A stretch of DNA of 5,464 nucleotides, taken from assembly GCA_002441265.1 (NCBI GenBank), contig DJVQ01000055.1:20878-26341 (forward strand), written 5' to 3'. Position 1 is the stretch's first letter. Each line of letters opens with the position of its first letter. The notes under the pieces are model-generated. The model saw only the letters and a list, made by a program, of their open reading frames with translations. It had not been told where the DNA came from and made no database searches. The translations under genes and the position numbers were made by a program. Below are positions 1 through 5,464 of the stretch, one piece after another. The DNA is from Syntrophaceae bacterium UBA6252 (GTDB lineage: Bacteria > Desulfobacterota > Syntrophia > Syntrophales > UBA6807).

Positions 1-52
1 ATGGGCTTTTTACGAAGCCGTCAAGAATAAGGAAAGGATGACGAATCAATGA
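1..52 (+). CDS. Possible 3' end of an unidentified upstream gene
   Basis: All three forward frames are open from the window edge, with stops at 28-30, 39-41 and 50-52. The frame ending in TGA at 50-52 reads WAFYEAVKNKERMTNQ. It has the most G/C-ending codons of the three, as expected in this GC-rich genome, and its stop would overlap the next start as ATGA, a common sign of translational coupling. Sixteen codons are too few to identify a family. Because the next gene looks like dapL, another lysine-pathway gene (dapA, dapB, dapF or lysA) is a reasonable guess from context only. The frame ending at 28-30 is the main alternative; it would leave an 18-base gap holding the ribosome binding site. 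Confidence 0.3.
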   Translation, partial: WAFYEAVKNKERMTNQ

Positions 53-1212
53 TGAACCTCATGGCCGACAGGCTCAGGGAACTTCCGCCGTACCTCTTTG
101 CCCGGATCGACCGGATGAAATCGGAAGCCCTCTCCCGGGGAGTGGACGTAATCGACCTCGGCGTCGGGGACCCCGACGTCCCGACCCCCGCGAAGATCGT
201 CGACCGCCTCGCAGCGGCGGCCCGGGAGGCGGGATCGCACCATTATTCGTCCTACAGCGGCATCCGGAAGCTCCGGGAGGCCTTTTCCGAATGGTTCCGG
301 GACCGTTTCGCCGTGGAACTCGACCCCGACGGGGAGGTCCTCCCGCTCCTGGGATCGAAGGAGGGAATCGGTCACATCTGTTTTGCCCTTCTCAATCCCG
401 GGGACGAGGTCCTGATCCCGGATCCGGGGTATCCCGTCTACACCGCCGGGGCGACGCTGGCCGGGGCCGTGCCGAGGTACTTCCCCCTTTACGAGGAAAA
501 CGGGTTTCTCCCGGACGGGGAATCCCTGCAGAAGCTCGTGACGGCGAAGACGAAGATGCTCTGGCTCAACTATCCGTCCAATCCCACGGGGGTTGTCGCG
601 GGGGTCGAGGATTATGAAAAGGGGATCCGCCTCGCCCGGAAGGGCGGCTTCGTCCTCTGCCACGACGCTGCGTACTCGGAGATCGTCTTCGACGGGAAAA
701 AGGCGCCCAGCATCCTTCAGGTACCCGGAGCGAAGGAAACTGCCGTGGAGTTCCATTCCCTGTCCAAGACCTTCTGCATGCCCGGCTGGAGGGTGGGATT
801 CGCCGCCGGGAACCGGGACGTGATTTCCGCCCTGGCCCAGGTGAAGACCAATCTCGATTCGGGGATCTTTCTGCCCGTCCAGGAGGCGGCGGTAACCGCC
901 CTCAGGGAATGCCGGGAGGATGTCGAGCGGATCCGGGCCGTCTTCGAGAATCGCCGGAACCGGTTCGTCGGCGCCCTGAACGGAGCGGGGTGGAAGGTGG
1001 CGGCGCCTCCGGCCACGTTCTACGTCTGGATGAAGGTCCCCGACGGTTCGGACTCCATGAGTTTTACCTCCCGTCTTCTTCAGGAATGTGGTATTGTGAG
1101 CACGCCGGGAACCGGATTCGGGCCGAATGGCGAAGGATTTGTCCGCATGAGCCTCACTCTTCCCGAAGACCGCCTGGATAAAGCCATTGAGCGGCTCCGC
1201 CGCTTGAGATAG
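49..1212 (+). CDS. dapL: LL-diaminopimelate aminotransferase (class I/II PLP aminotransferase)
   Basis: This is a 387-residue cytosolic fold-type I aminotransferase. DapL converts tetrahydrodipicolinate plus glutamate to LL-diaminopimelate plus 2-oxoglutarate in one step, bypassing the acylated DapC/D/E route to lysine and peptidoglycan. Visible landmarks are the N-terminal substrate segment LPPYLFARID (residues 12-21) followed by DLGVGDPDVPTP (36-47), and the cofactor-contact motif NYPSNPTG (174-181). HDAAYSEI (205-212) includes the pyridine-nitrogen aspartate D206 and Y209. SLSKTFCMPGWRVGF (237-251) has the Schiff-base lysine K240, and FVRMSLT (364-370) has the carboxylate-binding arginine R366. 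The length is normal and the reading frame intact. A GGAAAGG at 31-37 lies 11 bases before ATG 49; ATG 52 and ATG 61 are alternative starts, and the family alignment would also tolerate 61 (MADRLRELPPYLF). Related alanine- or aspartate-type transaminases share these motifs, so the class is certain and the exact substrate is probable. Confidence 0.85.
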   Translation: MMNLMADRLRELPPYLFARIDRMKSEALSRGVDVIDLGVGDPDVPTPAKIVDRLAAAAREAGSHHYSSYSGIRKLREAFSEWFRDRFAVELDPDGEVLPLLGSKEGIGHICFALLNPGDEVLIPDPGYPVYTAGATLAGAVPRYFPLYEENGFLPDGESLQKLVTAKTKMLWLNYPSNPTGVVAGVEDYEKGIRLARKGGFVLCHDAAYSEIVFDGKKAPSILQVPGAKETAVEFHSLSKTFCMPGWRVGFAAGNRDVISALAQVKTNLDSGIFLPVQEAAVTALRECREDVERIRAVFENRRNRFVGALNGAGWKVAAPPATFYVWMKVPDGSDSMSFTSRLLQECGIVSTPGTGFGPNGEGFVRMSLTLPEDRLDKAIERLRRLR

Positions 1213-1216
1213 GGAG
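1211..1216 (+). promoter_or_regulatory. Ribosome binding site that sets the purF start
   Basis: AGGGAG overlaps the dapL stop codon (TAG, 1210-1212) and ends 8 bases before ATG 1225. This supports translation of purF from 1225, which includes the unusual 20-residue propeptide. The in-frame GTG at 1252 would give an 11-residue propeptide but has no well-spaced Shine-Dalgarno sequence. Confidence 0.6.
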
Positions 1217-1224
1217 TTCCTTTC

Positions 1225-2676
1225 ATGTACCTCAGCGACCAATGTGGTGACGTGCTTTGTCCTTCCTGCAGACGGAAGGATTTCTGCGGCGTTTTCGGAA
1301 TCTTCGGGAGCGGCGAGGCCGCCGCGAGAACCTACCTGGGGCTTTACTCCCTCCAGCACCGCGGCCAGGAAAGCACGGGCATCGCCACCGCCGACGGCGG
1401 GGTTCTCCATCTTCACAAGGGCGTGGGACTGGTCGCCACGGTCTTTTCCCACGGGGAGGAGCTGGAAAGGCTCACCGGGCGGGCCGCCATCGGGCACAAC
1501 CGGTATTCCACCACGGGGCTTTCCGGGATCGTCAACGCCCAGCCTCTGGTCATCCGTTTCAAGGGAGGGCAGATCGCGGCCGCCCACAACGGGAACGTGG
1601 TCAACGCCTATGAACTCAGAACGGCCATGGAGCAGCACGGCTCCATTTTTCAGACCACCTCGGACAGCGAAATCGTTTTGCACCTCATCGCCCGGTCCCG
1701 GAAAAAAAGCATCGAGGGAATGATCCGGGACGGTCTGTCCCGGCTCGTCGGGGCTTACTGCTTCCTCTTCCTCACCCCGAAAAAGCTCATCGCGGCCAGG
1801 GATCCCAACGGCTTCAGGCCTCTTTGCCTGGGAAGGCAGGACGATGCCGTCCTGATCGCCTCCGAGTCCTGCGCCTTCGACATCCTCGGCGCCGAATACG
1901 TCCGGGACATAGAACCGGGGGAAATGATCGTCGTCGGTCCCCGGGGGATGAAATCCCACCTGCTTCCGCCGGCGGAACGGAAATCCTTCTGCGTGTTCGA
2001 GTTCATTTACTTTTCCCGTCCCGACAGCATCATCTACGGCGAAAAGGTGGACAAGGTCCGGCGGATGCTCGGGAAGAAACTGGCCATGGAAGCCCCGGCG
2101 CCGGCGGACATCGTCATCGCCGTGCCCGACTCGGCCAACACGGCCGCCCTGGGGTACGCCCAGGCATCGGGCCTCCGGTTCGAGCTGGGGCTGATCCGGA
2201 ATCACTACGTGGGCAGGACATTCATCTCCCCCGACCAGAAGGAGCGGGACCTGGACGTCCAGATCAAGTTCAACACCGTGTCCGGGGTCCTGAAGAACAA
2301 GCGGGTCGTTCTCGTGGAGGATTCCATCGTACGGGGAACGACGCTGAAGAAGCTCGTCCGGCTCATCCGGAAGGCGGGTCCCTCGGAGATCCACGTCCGG
2401 GTCAGTTCCCCGCCCATCGTGTCCCCGTGCTATTACGGCATCGACATCTCCCAGAAGAAGGAACTCATCGCCGCTTCCCACTCGGTGGAGGAGATCCGCC
2501 GGTATATCGGGGCGGACTCGCTGGCCTATCTCACCGTGGACGGGATGCTCGACGCGGTGCGGGACCGGGAAAGCTACTGCACCGCCTGTTTCACCGGGAA
2601 CTATCCCACGGAGGTCCCGGCGTCCTACGAGAAGGACCGTTTCGCCTGCTGCGGATCGGGGGTCGAAAGGGAGTAG
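1225..2676 (+). CDS. purF: Amidophosphoribosyltransferase, [4Fe-4S] propeptide type
   Basis: PurF catalyses the committed step of purine synthesis: PRPP plus glutamine gives 5-phosphoribosylamine, glutamate and pyrophosphate. The 483 residues match the family length. The N-terminal-nucleophile glutaminase domain begins at CGVFGIFG, with catalytic Cys21. It continues through LQHRGQESTGIA (43-54), GHNRYSTTG (90-98) and AHNGNVVN (120-127). The phosphoribosyltransferase domain has AVPDSANTAALGYA (299-312) and the PRPP loop VVLVEDSIVRGTT (361-373). Four cysteines, C256 (FCVFEF), C402 (VSPCYYGI), C452 and C455 (CTAC), match the [4Fe-4S] ligand pattern of the Bacillus enzyme. Because Cys21 is not preceded by Met, residues 1-20 must be removed to expose the nucleophile. 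That propeptide is odd, with C7, C12, C15 and a basic RRKDF just before the cleavage point. The tail adds adjacent cysteines C474 and C475. The gene starts 12 bases after dapL, so co-transcription is likely. Confidence 0.97.
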   Translation: MYLSDQCGDVLCPSCRRKDFCGVFGIFGSGEAAARTYLGLYSLQHRGQESTGIATADGGVLHLHKGVGLVATVFSHGEELERLTGRAAIGHNRYSTTGLSGIVNAQPLVIRFKGGQIAAAHNGNVVNAYELRTAMEQHGSIFQTTSDSEIVLHLIARSRKKSIEGMIRDGLSRLVGAYCFLFLTPKKLIAARDPNGFRPLCLGRQDDAVLIASESCAFDILGAEYVRDIEPGEMIVVGPRGMKSHLLPPAERKSFCVFEFIYFSRPDSIIYGEKVDKVRRMLGKKLAMEAPAPADIVIAVPDSANTAALGYAQASGLRFELGLIRNHYVGRTFISPDQKERDLDVQIKFNTVSGVLKNKRVVLVEDSIVRGTTLKKLVRLIRKAGPSEIHVRVSSPPIVSPCYYGIDISQKKELIAASHSVEEIRRYIGADSLAYLTVDGMLDAVRDRESYCTACFTGNYPTEVPASYEKDRFACCGSGVERE

Positions 2677-2742
2677 GAATCTTTCCCGTTCCGTGATATA
2701 GAAGGCGGCCCGGAGGGGGATGGAGGACAGGTCGAAACATCC
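2677..2742 (+). other. 66-base spacer between purF and carA
   Basis: This is the longest gap in the window. I see no convincing -35/-10 promoter pair, no stem-loop followed by a T-run and no small gene. Its 3' half is purine-rich and contains two GGAGG-like runs, at 2712-2720 and 2722-2726. The lack of a terminator is consistent with purF and carA sharing a transcript. Confidence 0.5.
2722..2727 (+). promoter_or_regulatory. Probable carA ribosome binding site, long spacing
   Basis: GGAGGA is the best Shine-Dalgarno match upstream of carA, but it ends 15 bases before ATG 2743, longer than the usual 5 to 10. No in-frame start lies upstream between the site and the ATG, and the MKKAFLALEDG start fits the family. 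The ATG is therefore kept and initiation may simply be weaker. Confidence 0.45.
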
Positions 2743-3840
2743 ATGAAAAAAGCATTTCTTGCACTGGAAGACGGAAGGGTTTTTGAAGGCGTTTCCTTCG
2801 GCGCGTCGGGGGAATGCGACGGCGAGGTCGTGTTCAACACGAGCCTGACGGGGTACCAGGAGGTGCTCACCGACCCCTCGTACCGGGGGCAGATCGTCGC
2901 CATGACGAACCCTCTCATCGGGAATTACGGGCTCAACAGGGAGGACGAGGAATCGAGGTCCTTCTGGCTGAGCGGATTCGTCATCCGGGAACGGAGCGGG
3001 ATCACCAGCAACTGGCGCTCCGAAACGGACCTCGACGCCTGTCTAAAAAAGTACGGCATCCTGGGCATCGAGGGGATCGACACCCGCGCCCTGACGCGGC
3101 ACATCCGTCTTGCCGGAGCCATGAAGGCGGTTCTTTCCACCGAGGACGGGGATCCCGCGAGCCTCGTGAAAAAGGCGAAGAATTCCCCCGGCCTCGTGGG
3201 CCGGGACCTGGTGACGGAGGTGTCCTGCGGGAAGCCCTATGAGTACAGTGCGGGCCGCGGCCGCCGCGTGGCGGTGTTCGATTTCGGCGTGAAACGGAGC
3301 ATCCTGGACCAGCTCGCCGCGAGAGACTGTTCCGTCATGGTGGTGCCCGCCCGGACCACGGCGGCGGAGGTCCTGGCCATGAAACCGGACGGCGTCGTTC
3401 TCTCCAACGGGCCTGGAGACCCGGAGGCGCTCGATTTTGCCGTCAAGGCGGCACGGGAGATTCTCGACGGGGGGACGACCCCCGTTTTCGGTATCTGCCT
3501 GGGACAGCAGCTCCTGGGACTCGCCCTGGGCGGGAGGACGTACAAGCTGAAATTCGGCCACCACGGCGGAAACCAGCCGGTGAAGGACCTGAAACGGGAC
3601 GTCATCGGGATCACCGTCCAGAACCACGGCTTCAACGTGGATGCCGCCACCCTGGATCCGGCGGAAGTGGAAGTCACCCACGTCAACCTGAACGACGGGA
3701 CCGCGGAGGGGATCCGGCACAGGCGGCTTCCCGCCTTCTCCGTCCAGTTTCACCCCGAAGCGGGACCGGGACCCCATGACGGCCGGTACCTGTTCGATCA
3801 GTTCATGGAACTCATGAAGACCCGAAAAGGGAAAGGATGA
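2743..3840 (+). CDS. carA: Carbamoyl-phosphate synthase small (glutaminase) subunit
   Basis: CarA hydrolyses glutamine and channels the ammonia to CarB, which makes carbamoyl phosphate for pyrimidine and arginine synthesis. At 365 residues it is full length. The N-terminal CarA-specific domain shows LEDGRVFEGVSFGA (8-21), FNTSLTGYQEVLTDPSY (31-47), NPLIGNYG (56-63) and GIEGIDTRALTRHIR (108-122). The C-terminal class I amidotransferase domain begins near residue 175. It carries SNGPGDP (221-227), the nucleophile elbow GICLGQQ with Cys252, GHHGGNQPV (272-280), NHGFNVD (294-300) and QFHPEA, giving His337 and Glu339 of the catalytic triad. All active-site residues expected from the family are present. 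It sits 66 bases after purF and 7 bases before guaA. Its partner carB is not the next gene but the one after, starting at 5397. One CTA codon, rare in this window, lies at 3043-3045. Confidence 0.98.
   Translation: MKKAFLALEDGRVFEGVSFGASGECDGEVVFNTSLTGYQEVLTDPSYRGQIVAMTNPLIGNYGLNREDEESRSFWLSGFVIRERSGITSNWRSETDLDACLKKYGILGIEGIDTRALTRHIRLAGAMKAVLSTEDGDPASLVKKAKNSPGLVGRDLVTEVSCGKPYEYSAGRGRRVAVFDFGVKRSILDQLAARDCSVMVVPARTTAAEVLAMKPDGVVLSNGPGDPEALDFAVKAAREILDGGTTPVFGICLGQQLLGLALGGRTYKLKFGHHGGNQPVKDLKRDVIGITVQNHGFNVDAATLDPAEVEVTHVNLNDGTAEGIRHRRLPAFSVQFHPEAGPGPHDGRYLFDQFMELMKTRKGKG
3832..3840 (+). promoter_or_regulatory. guaA ribosome binding site inside the end of carA
   Basis: AAAGGATGA covers the last carA codons and its stop, and ends 7 bases before the guaA ATG at 3848. 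The embedded ATG (3837-3839) is out of frame with guaA, so it does not offer a longer start. The arrangement suggests that translation of guaA is coupled to carA. Confidence 0.5.
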
Positions 3841-3847
3841 CCGGGCC

Positions 3848-5386
3848 ATGACGGAATTTGTCGCCGTATTCGATTTCGGGTCCCAGTACACCCAGCTTAT
3901 CGCGAGAAGGATCCGCGAACTCGGGGTTTACTGCGAGCTTGTCCGGCACGACCTTTCCGCCGGTGAACTCCGGGAGAGGCGCCCCAGGGCGCTTGTCCTC
4001 TCCGGCGGGCCCGCTTCCGTCCTCGATCCGGGGCACCCGAGTCTGGATCCCGCCATTTTCGATCTCGGTCTTCCCATCCTGGGGATCTGTTACGGCATGC
4101 AGCTTGCGGCCCTGATGCTCGGGGGCAAGGTGGAAAAGGGAAGCGGCGGCGAATACGGGTCCGCCAGGATCGACGTGGGAGACCGGATGGGAATCTTCGA
4201 GGGGATGGACCGGAGCCTCCAGGTCTGGATGAGCCACGGCGATCACGTCGTCGAGGTCCCGGAAGGCTTTCAGGTCCTGGCGGGGACGGGGAACTGCCCC
4301 ATCGCCGCCATGGGCGACGGGGAAAGACGGATCTACGGCGTCCAGTTCCATCCGGAGGTGATTCACACGCCGAAAGGCATGGACATCCTCCGGAATTTCC
4401 TCTACAAGGTCGCCCGCTGCTCCGGCGGCTGGACCATGACGAAGTTCATCGAACAGTCGATCCAGGAAATCCGCAGCACCACGGGAACCTCGAAGATCAT
4501 CTGCGGCCTGTCGGGAGGGGTGGATTCCTCCGTGGTGGCCGCCCTTCTGAACCGCGCCGTGGGGGACAGGATGCGGGCCATCTTCGTGGACAACGGACTG
4601 CTGCGCGGCAACGAGGTGGAGGAAATCCGGTCCCTTTTCACCGAGCACTACCCCCTTCCCCTGGAGATCGTGGACGCCCGGAAGAATTTCATCGATGCCC
4701 TCCGGGGGGTCACCGATCCCGAGACGAAGAGAAAAATCATCGGGGAGACCTTCATCAGGATCTTTCACCGGGAGGCGATGAACGTGGAGGATGCCCGGTT
4801 CCTTGCCCAGGGAACCCTGTACCCCGACGTGATCGAAAGCCGGTCCCCCCACGGGGGGCCGTCGGCGACCATCAAGAGCCACCACAACGTGGGCGGGCTG
4901 CCGGCGGACCTTCCCTTTGAGCTGGTCGAGCCGCTTAGGTATCTTTTCAAGGACGAGGTCCGGCGGCTGGGCAGGGAGCTCGGCCTTCCGGCCAGGCTTC
5001 TCAACCGCCAGCCCTTCCCGGGCCCGGGACTGGCCGTGCGGATCCTCGGCGAGGTGACCGAGGAAAACCTGGAAATCCTGAGGAAGGCGGACCGCATCGT
5101 CCAGGAGGAGATCGTCACCTACGAGGGTTATGATGACATCTGGCAGTCCTTTGCCGTCCTTCTGCCCGTGAAAAGCGTGGGCGTCATGGGAGACGGGAGG
5201 ACTTACGCGAACGTTGTGGCGCTCCGTATCGTGGCCAGCCTGGACGGCATGACGGCGGACTGGGTTCCCGTTTCCTACGGGGTCCTCGGCCGCATTTCGT
5301 CGCGGATCATCAACGAAGTGAGGGGGGTGAACCGCGTGGTATACGACATCAGCACCAAACCTCCCAGCACCATCGAGTGGGAGTGA
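3848..5386 (+). CDS. guaA: GMP synthase (glutamine-hydrolysing)
   Basis: GuaA converts XMP to GMP using ATP and the amide nitrogen of glutamine, the last step of guanine nucleotide synthesis. The 512 residues match the usual single-chain form. The N-terminal class I amidotransferase domain has FDFGSQYTQLIARRIREL (8-25), SGGPASV (52-58), GICYGMQ with catalytic Cys81, MSHGD (128-132) and VQFHPEV with His168 and Glu170. The ATP-pyrophosphatase domain has the P-loop SGGVDSS (222-228), FVDNGLLRGNE (246-256) and YPDVIES (325-331). IKSHHNVGGLP (342-352) follows. The C-terminal dimerisation and XMP-binding domain shows QPFPGPGLAVR (388-398), GVMGDGR (445-451) and the terminal KPPSTIEWE. The start gives a short family-typical N-terminus. 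It lies 7 bases after carA and 10 bases before carB, splitting the usual carAB pair. No truncation or missing catalytic residue is seen. Confidence 0.98.
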   Translation: MTEFVAVFDFGSQYTQLIARRIRELGVYCELVRHDLSAGELRERRPRALVLSGGPASVLDPGHPSLDPAIFDLGLPILGICYGMQLAALMLGGKVEKGSGGEYGSARIDVGDRMGIFEGMDRSLQVWMSHGDHVVEVPEGFQVLAGTGNCPIAAMGDGERRIYGVQFHPEVIHTPKGMDILRNFLYKVARCSGGWTMTKFIEQSIQEIRSTTGTSKIICGLSGGVDSSVVAALLNRAVGDRMRAIFVDNGLLRGNEVEEIRSLFTEHYPLPLEIVDARKNFIDALRGVTDPETKRKIIGETFIRIFHREAMNVEDARFLAQGTLYPDVIESRSPHGGPSATIKSHHNVGGLPADLPFELVEPLRYLFKDEVRRLGRELGLPARLLNRQPFPGPGLAVRILGEVTEENLEILRKADRIVQEEIVTYEGYDDIWQSFAVLLPVKSVGVMGDGRTYANVVALRIVASLDGMTADWVPVSYGVLGRISSRIINEVRGVNRVVYDISTKPPSTIEWE

Positions 5387-5396
5387 GAGTCCTTCC

Positions 5397-5464
5397 ATGC
5401 CCAAACGGAACGACCTGAAAAAGATTCTGATCATCGGCTCCGGTCCCATCGTCATCGGCCAGGC
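5397..5464 (+). CDS. carB: Carbamoyl-phosphate synthase large subunit, N-terminal fragment cut by the window edge
   Basis: Only 22 complete codons are inside the window. They read MPKRNDLKKILIIG followed by SGPIVIGQ, the highly characteristic CarB start (MPKRxDIKxILIxGxGPIVIGQ) and the beginning of the first ATP-grasp half. CarB uses bicarbonate, two ATP and the ammonia delivered by CarA to make carbamoyl phosphate. GGAG (5380-5383) and GAGAG (5385-5389), at the end of guaA and just after it, could serve as the ribosome binding site. The 10-base gap to guaA argues for one transcript. The rest of the gene, normally over 1000 codons, lies outside the window, so its integrity cannot be judged. 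Confidence 0.93.
   Translation, partial: MPKRNDLKKILIIGSGPIVIGQ

Noticed and set aside
46..2481. An 811-codon open frame on the minus strand opposite dapL and purF
   Set aside because: It is exactly codon-registered with both genes, which share a reading phase. Its stops would require TTA, CTA or TCA in the sense strand, codons avoided in this GC-rich genome. The translation is low in complexity, rich in G, P, R and D, and shows no recognisable domain, while both sense genes are certain.
1824..2696. A 290-codon forward open frame inside purF and running past its end
   Set aside because: It is an out-of-frame, arginine/glycine/proline-rich translation typical of GC-rich shadows. It overlaps essential PurF motifs and has no good start site.
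2713..2730. Possible G-quadruplex or regulatory motif in the purF-carA spacer
   Set aside because: The G runs are mostly only two long and unevenly spaced, and GGAGG runs are expected upstream of a start codon, so there is not enough to call a structure.
3043..3891. A 282-codon open frame on the minus strand opposite carA
   Set aside because: It is an antisense shadow in register with carA. Its stop is simply the rare CTA leucine codon at 3043-3045 read backwards.
3812..5455. A 547-codon open frame on the minus strand opposite guaA
   Set aside because: It is in the same codon-registered antisense phase as guaA and lacks stops for the same codon-use reason. It has no recognisable motif and spans past both gene boundaries.
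1..5464. A search by eye for CRISPR repeats, insertion-sequence ends, tRNA genes, riboswitches and intrinsic terminators
   Set aside because: Nothing was found. Almost the whole window is occupied by intact housekeeping genes, and no gap is large enough for most of these elements.

Overview
This is a GC-rich bacterial window with every gene on the + strand. It carries housekeeping biosynthesis genes packed head to tail, with gaps of 7 to 66 bases and no visible terminator between them. It looks like the middle of one operon that continues past both ends of the window. No mobile element, CRISPR array, tRNA, rRNA or phage gene is visible, and no stretch over 70 bases lacks a gene.

Layout: the first ~50 bases probably hold the end of an unidentified upstream gene. 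Next comes a class I/II pyridoxal-phosphate aminotransferase that best fits LL-diaminopimelate aminotransferase (dapL, 49-1212). It is followed by amidophosphoribosyltransferase (purF, 1225-2676), the carbamoyl-phosphate synthase small subunit (carA, 2743-3840), GMP synthase (guaA, 3848-5386) and the first 22 codons of the carbamoyl-phosphate synthase large subunit (carB, from 5397).

How the genes work together: purF makes the committed step of purine synthesis and guaA makes GMP from XMP. carA and carB together make carbamoyl phosphate for pyrimidines and arginine. PurF, CarA and GuaA are all glutamine amidotransferases: PurF is the N-terminal-nucleophile (class II) type, and CarA and GuaA are the class I triad type. 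The aminotransferase would use glutamate to make the cell-wall and lysine precursor LL-diaminopimelate. The common thread is distribution of glutamine and glutamate nitrogen.

Organism: a GC-rich bacterium using the DapL route, with a PurF of the Bacillus type (propeptide plus [4Fe-4S] ligands). By impression this suits a deltaproteobacterial, Syntrophales- or Desulfo-like anaerobe. That placement is inference and has not been tested by any search.

I see no new biological system here. The points worth a second look are guaA lying between carA and carB, and an unusual cysteine-rich propeptide on PurF. The long minus-strand open frames are codon-bias shadows.
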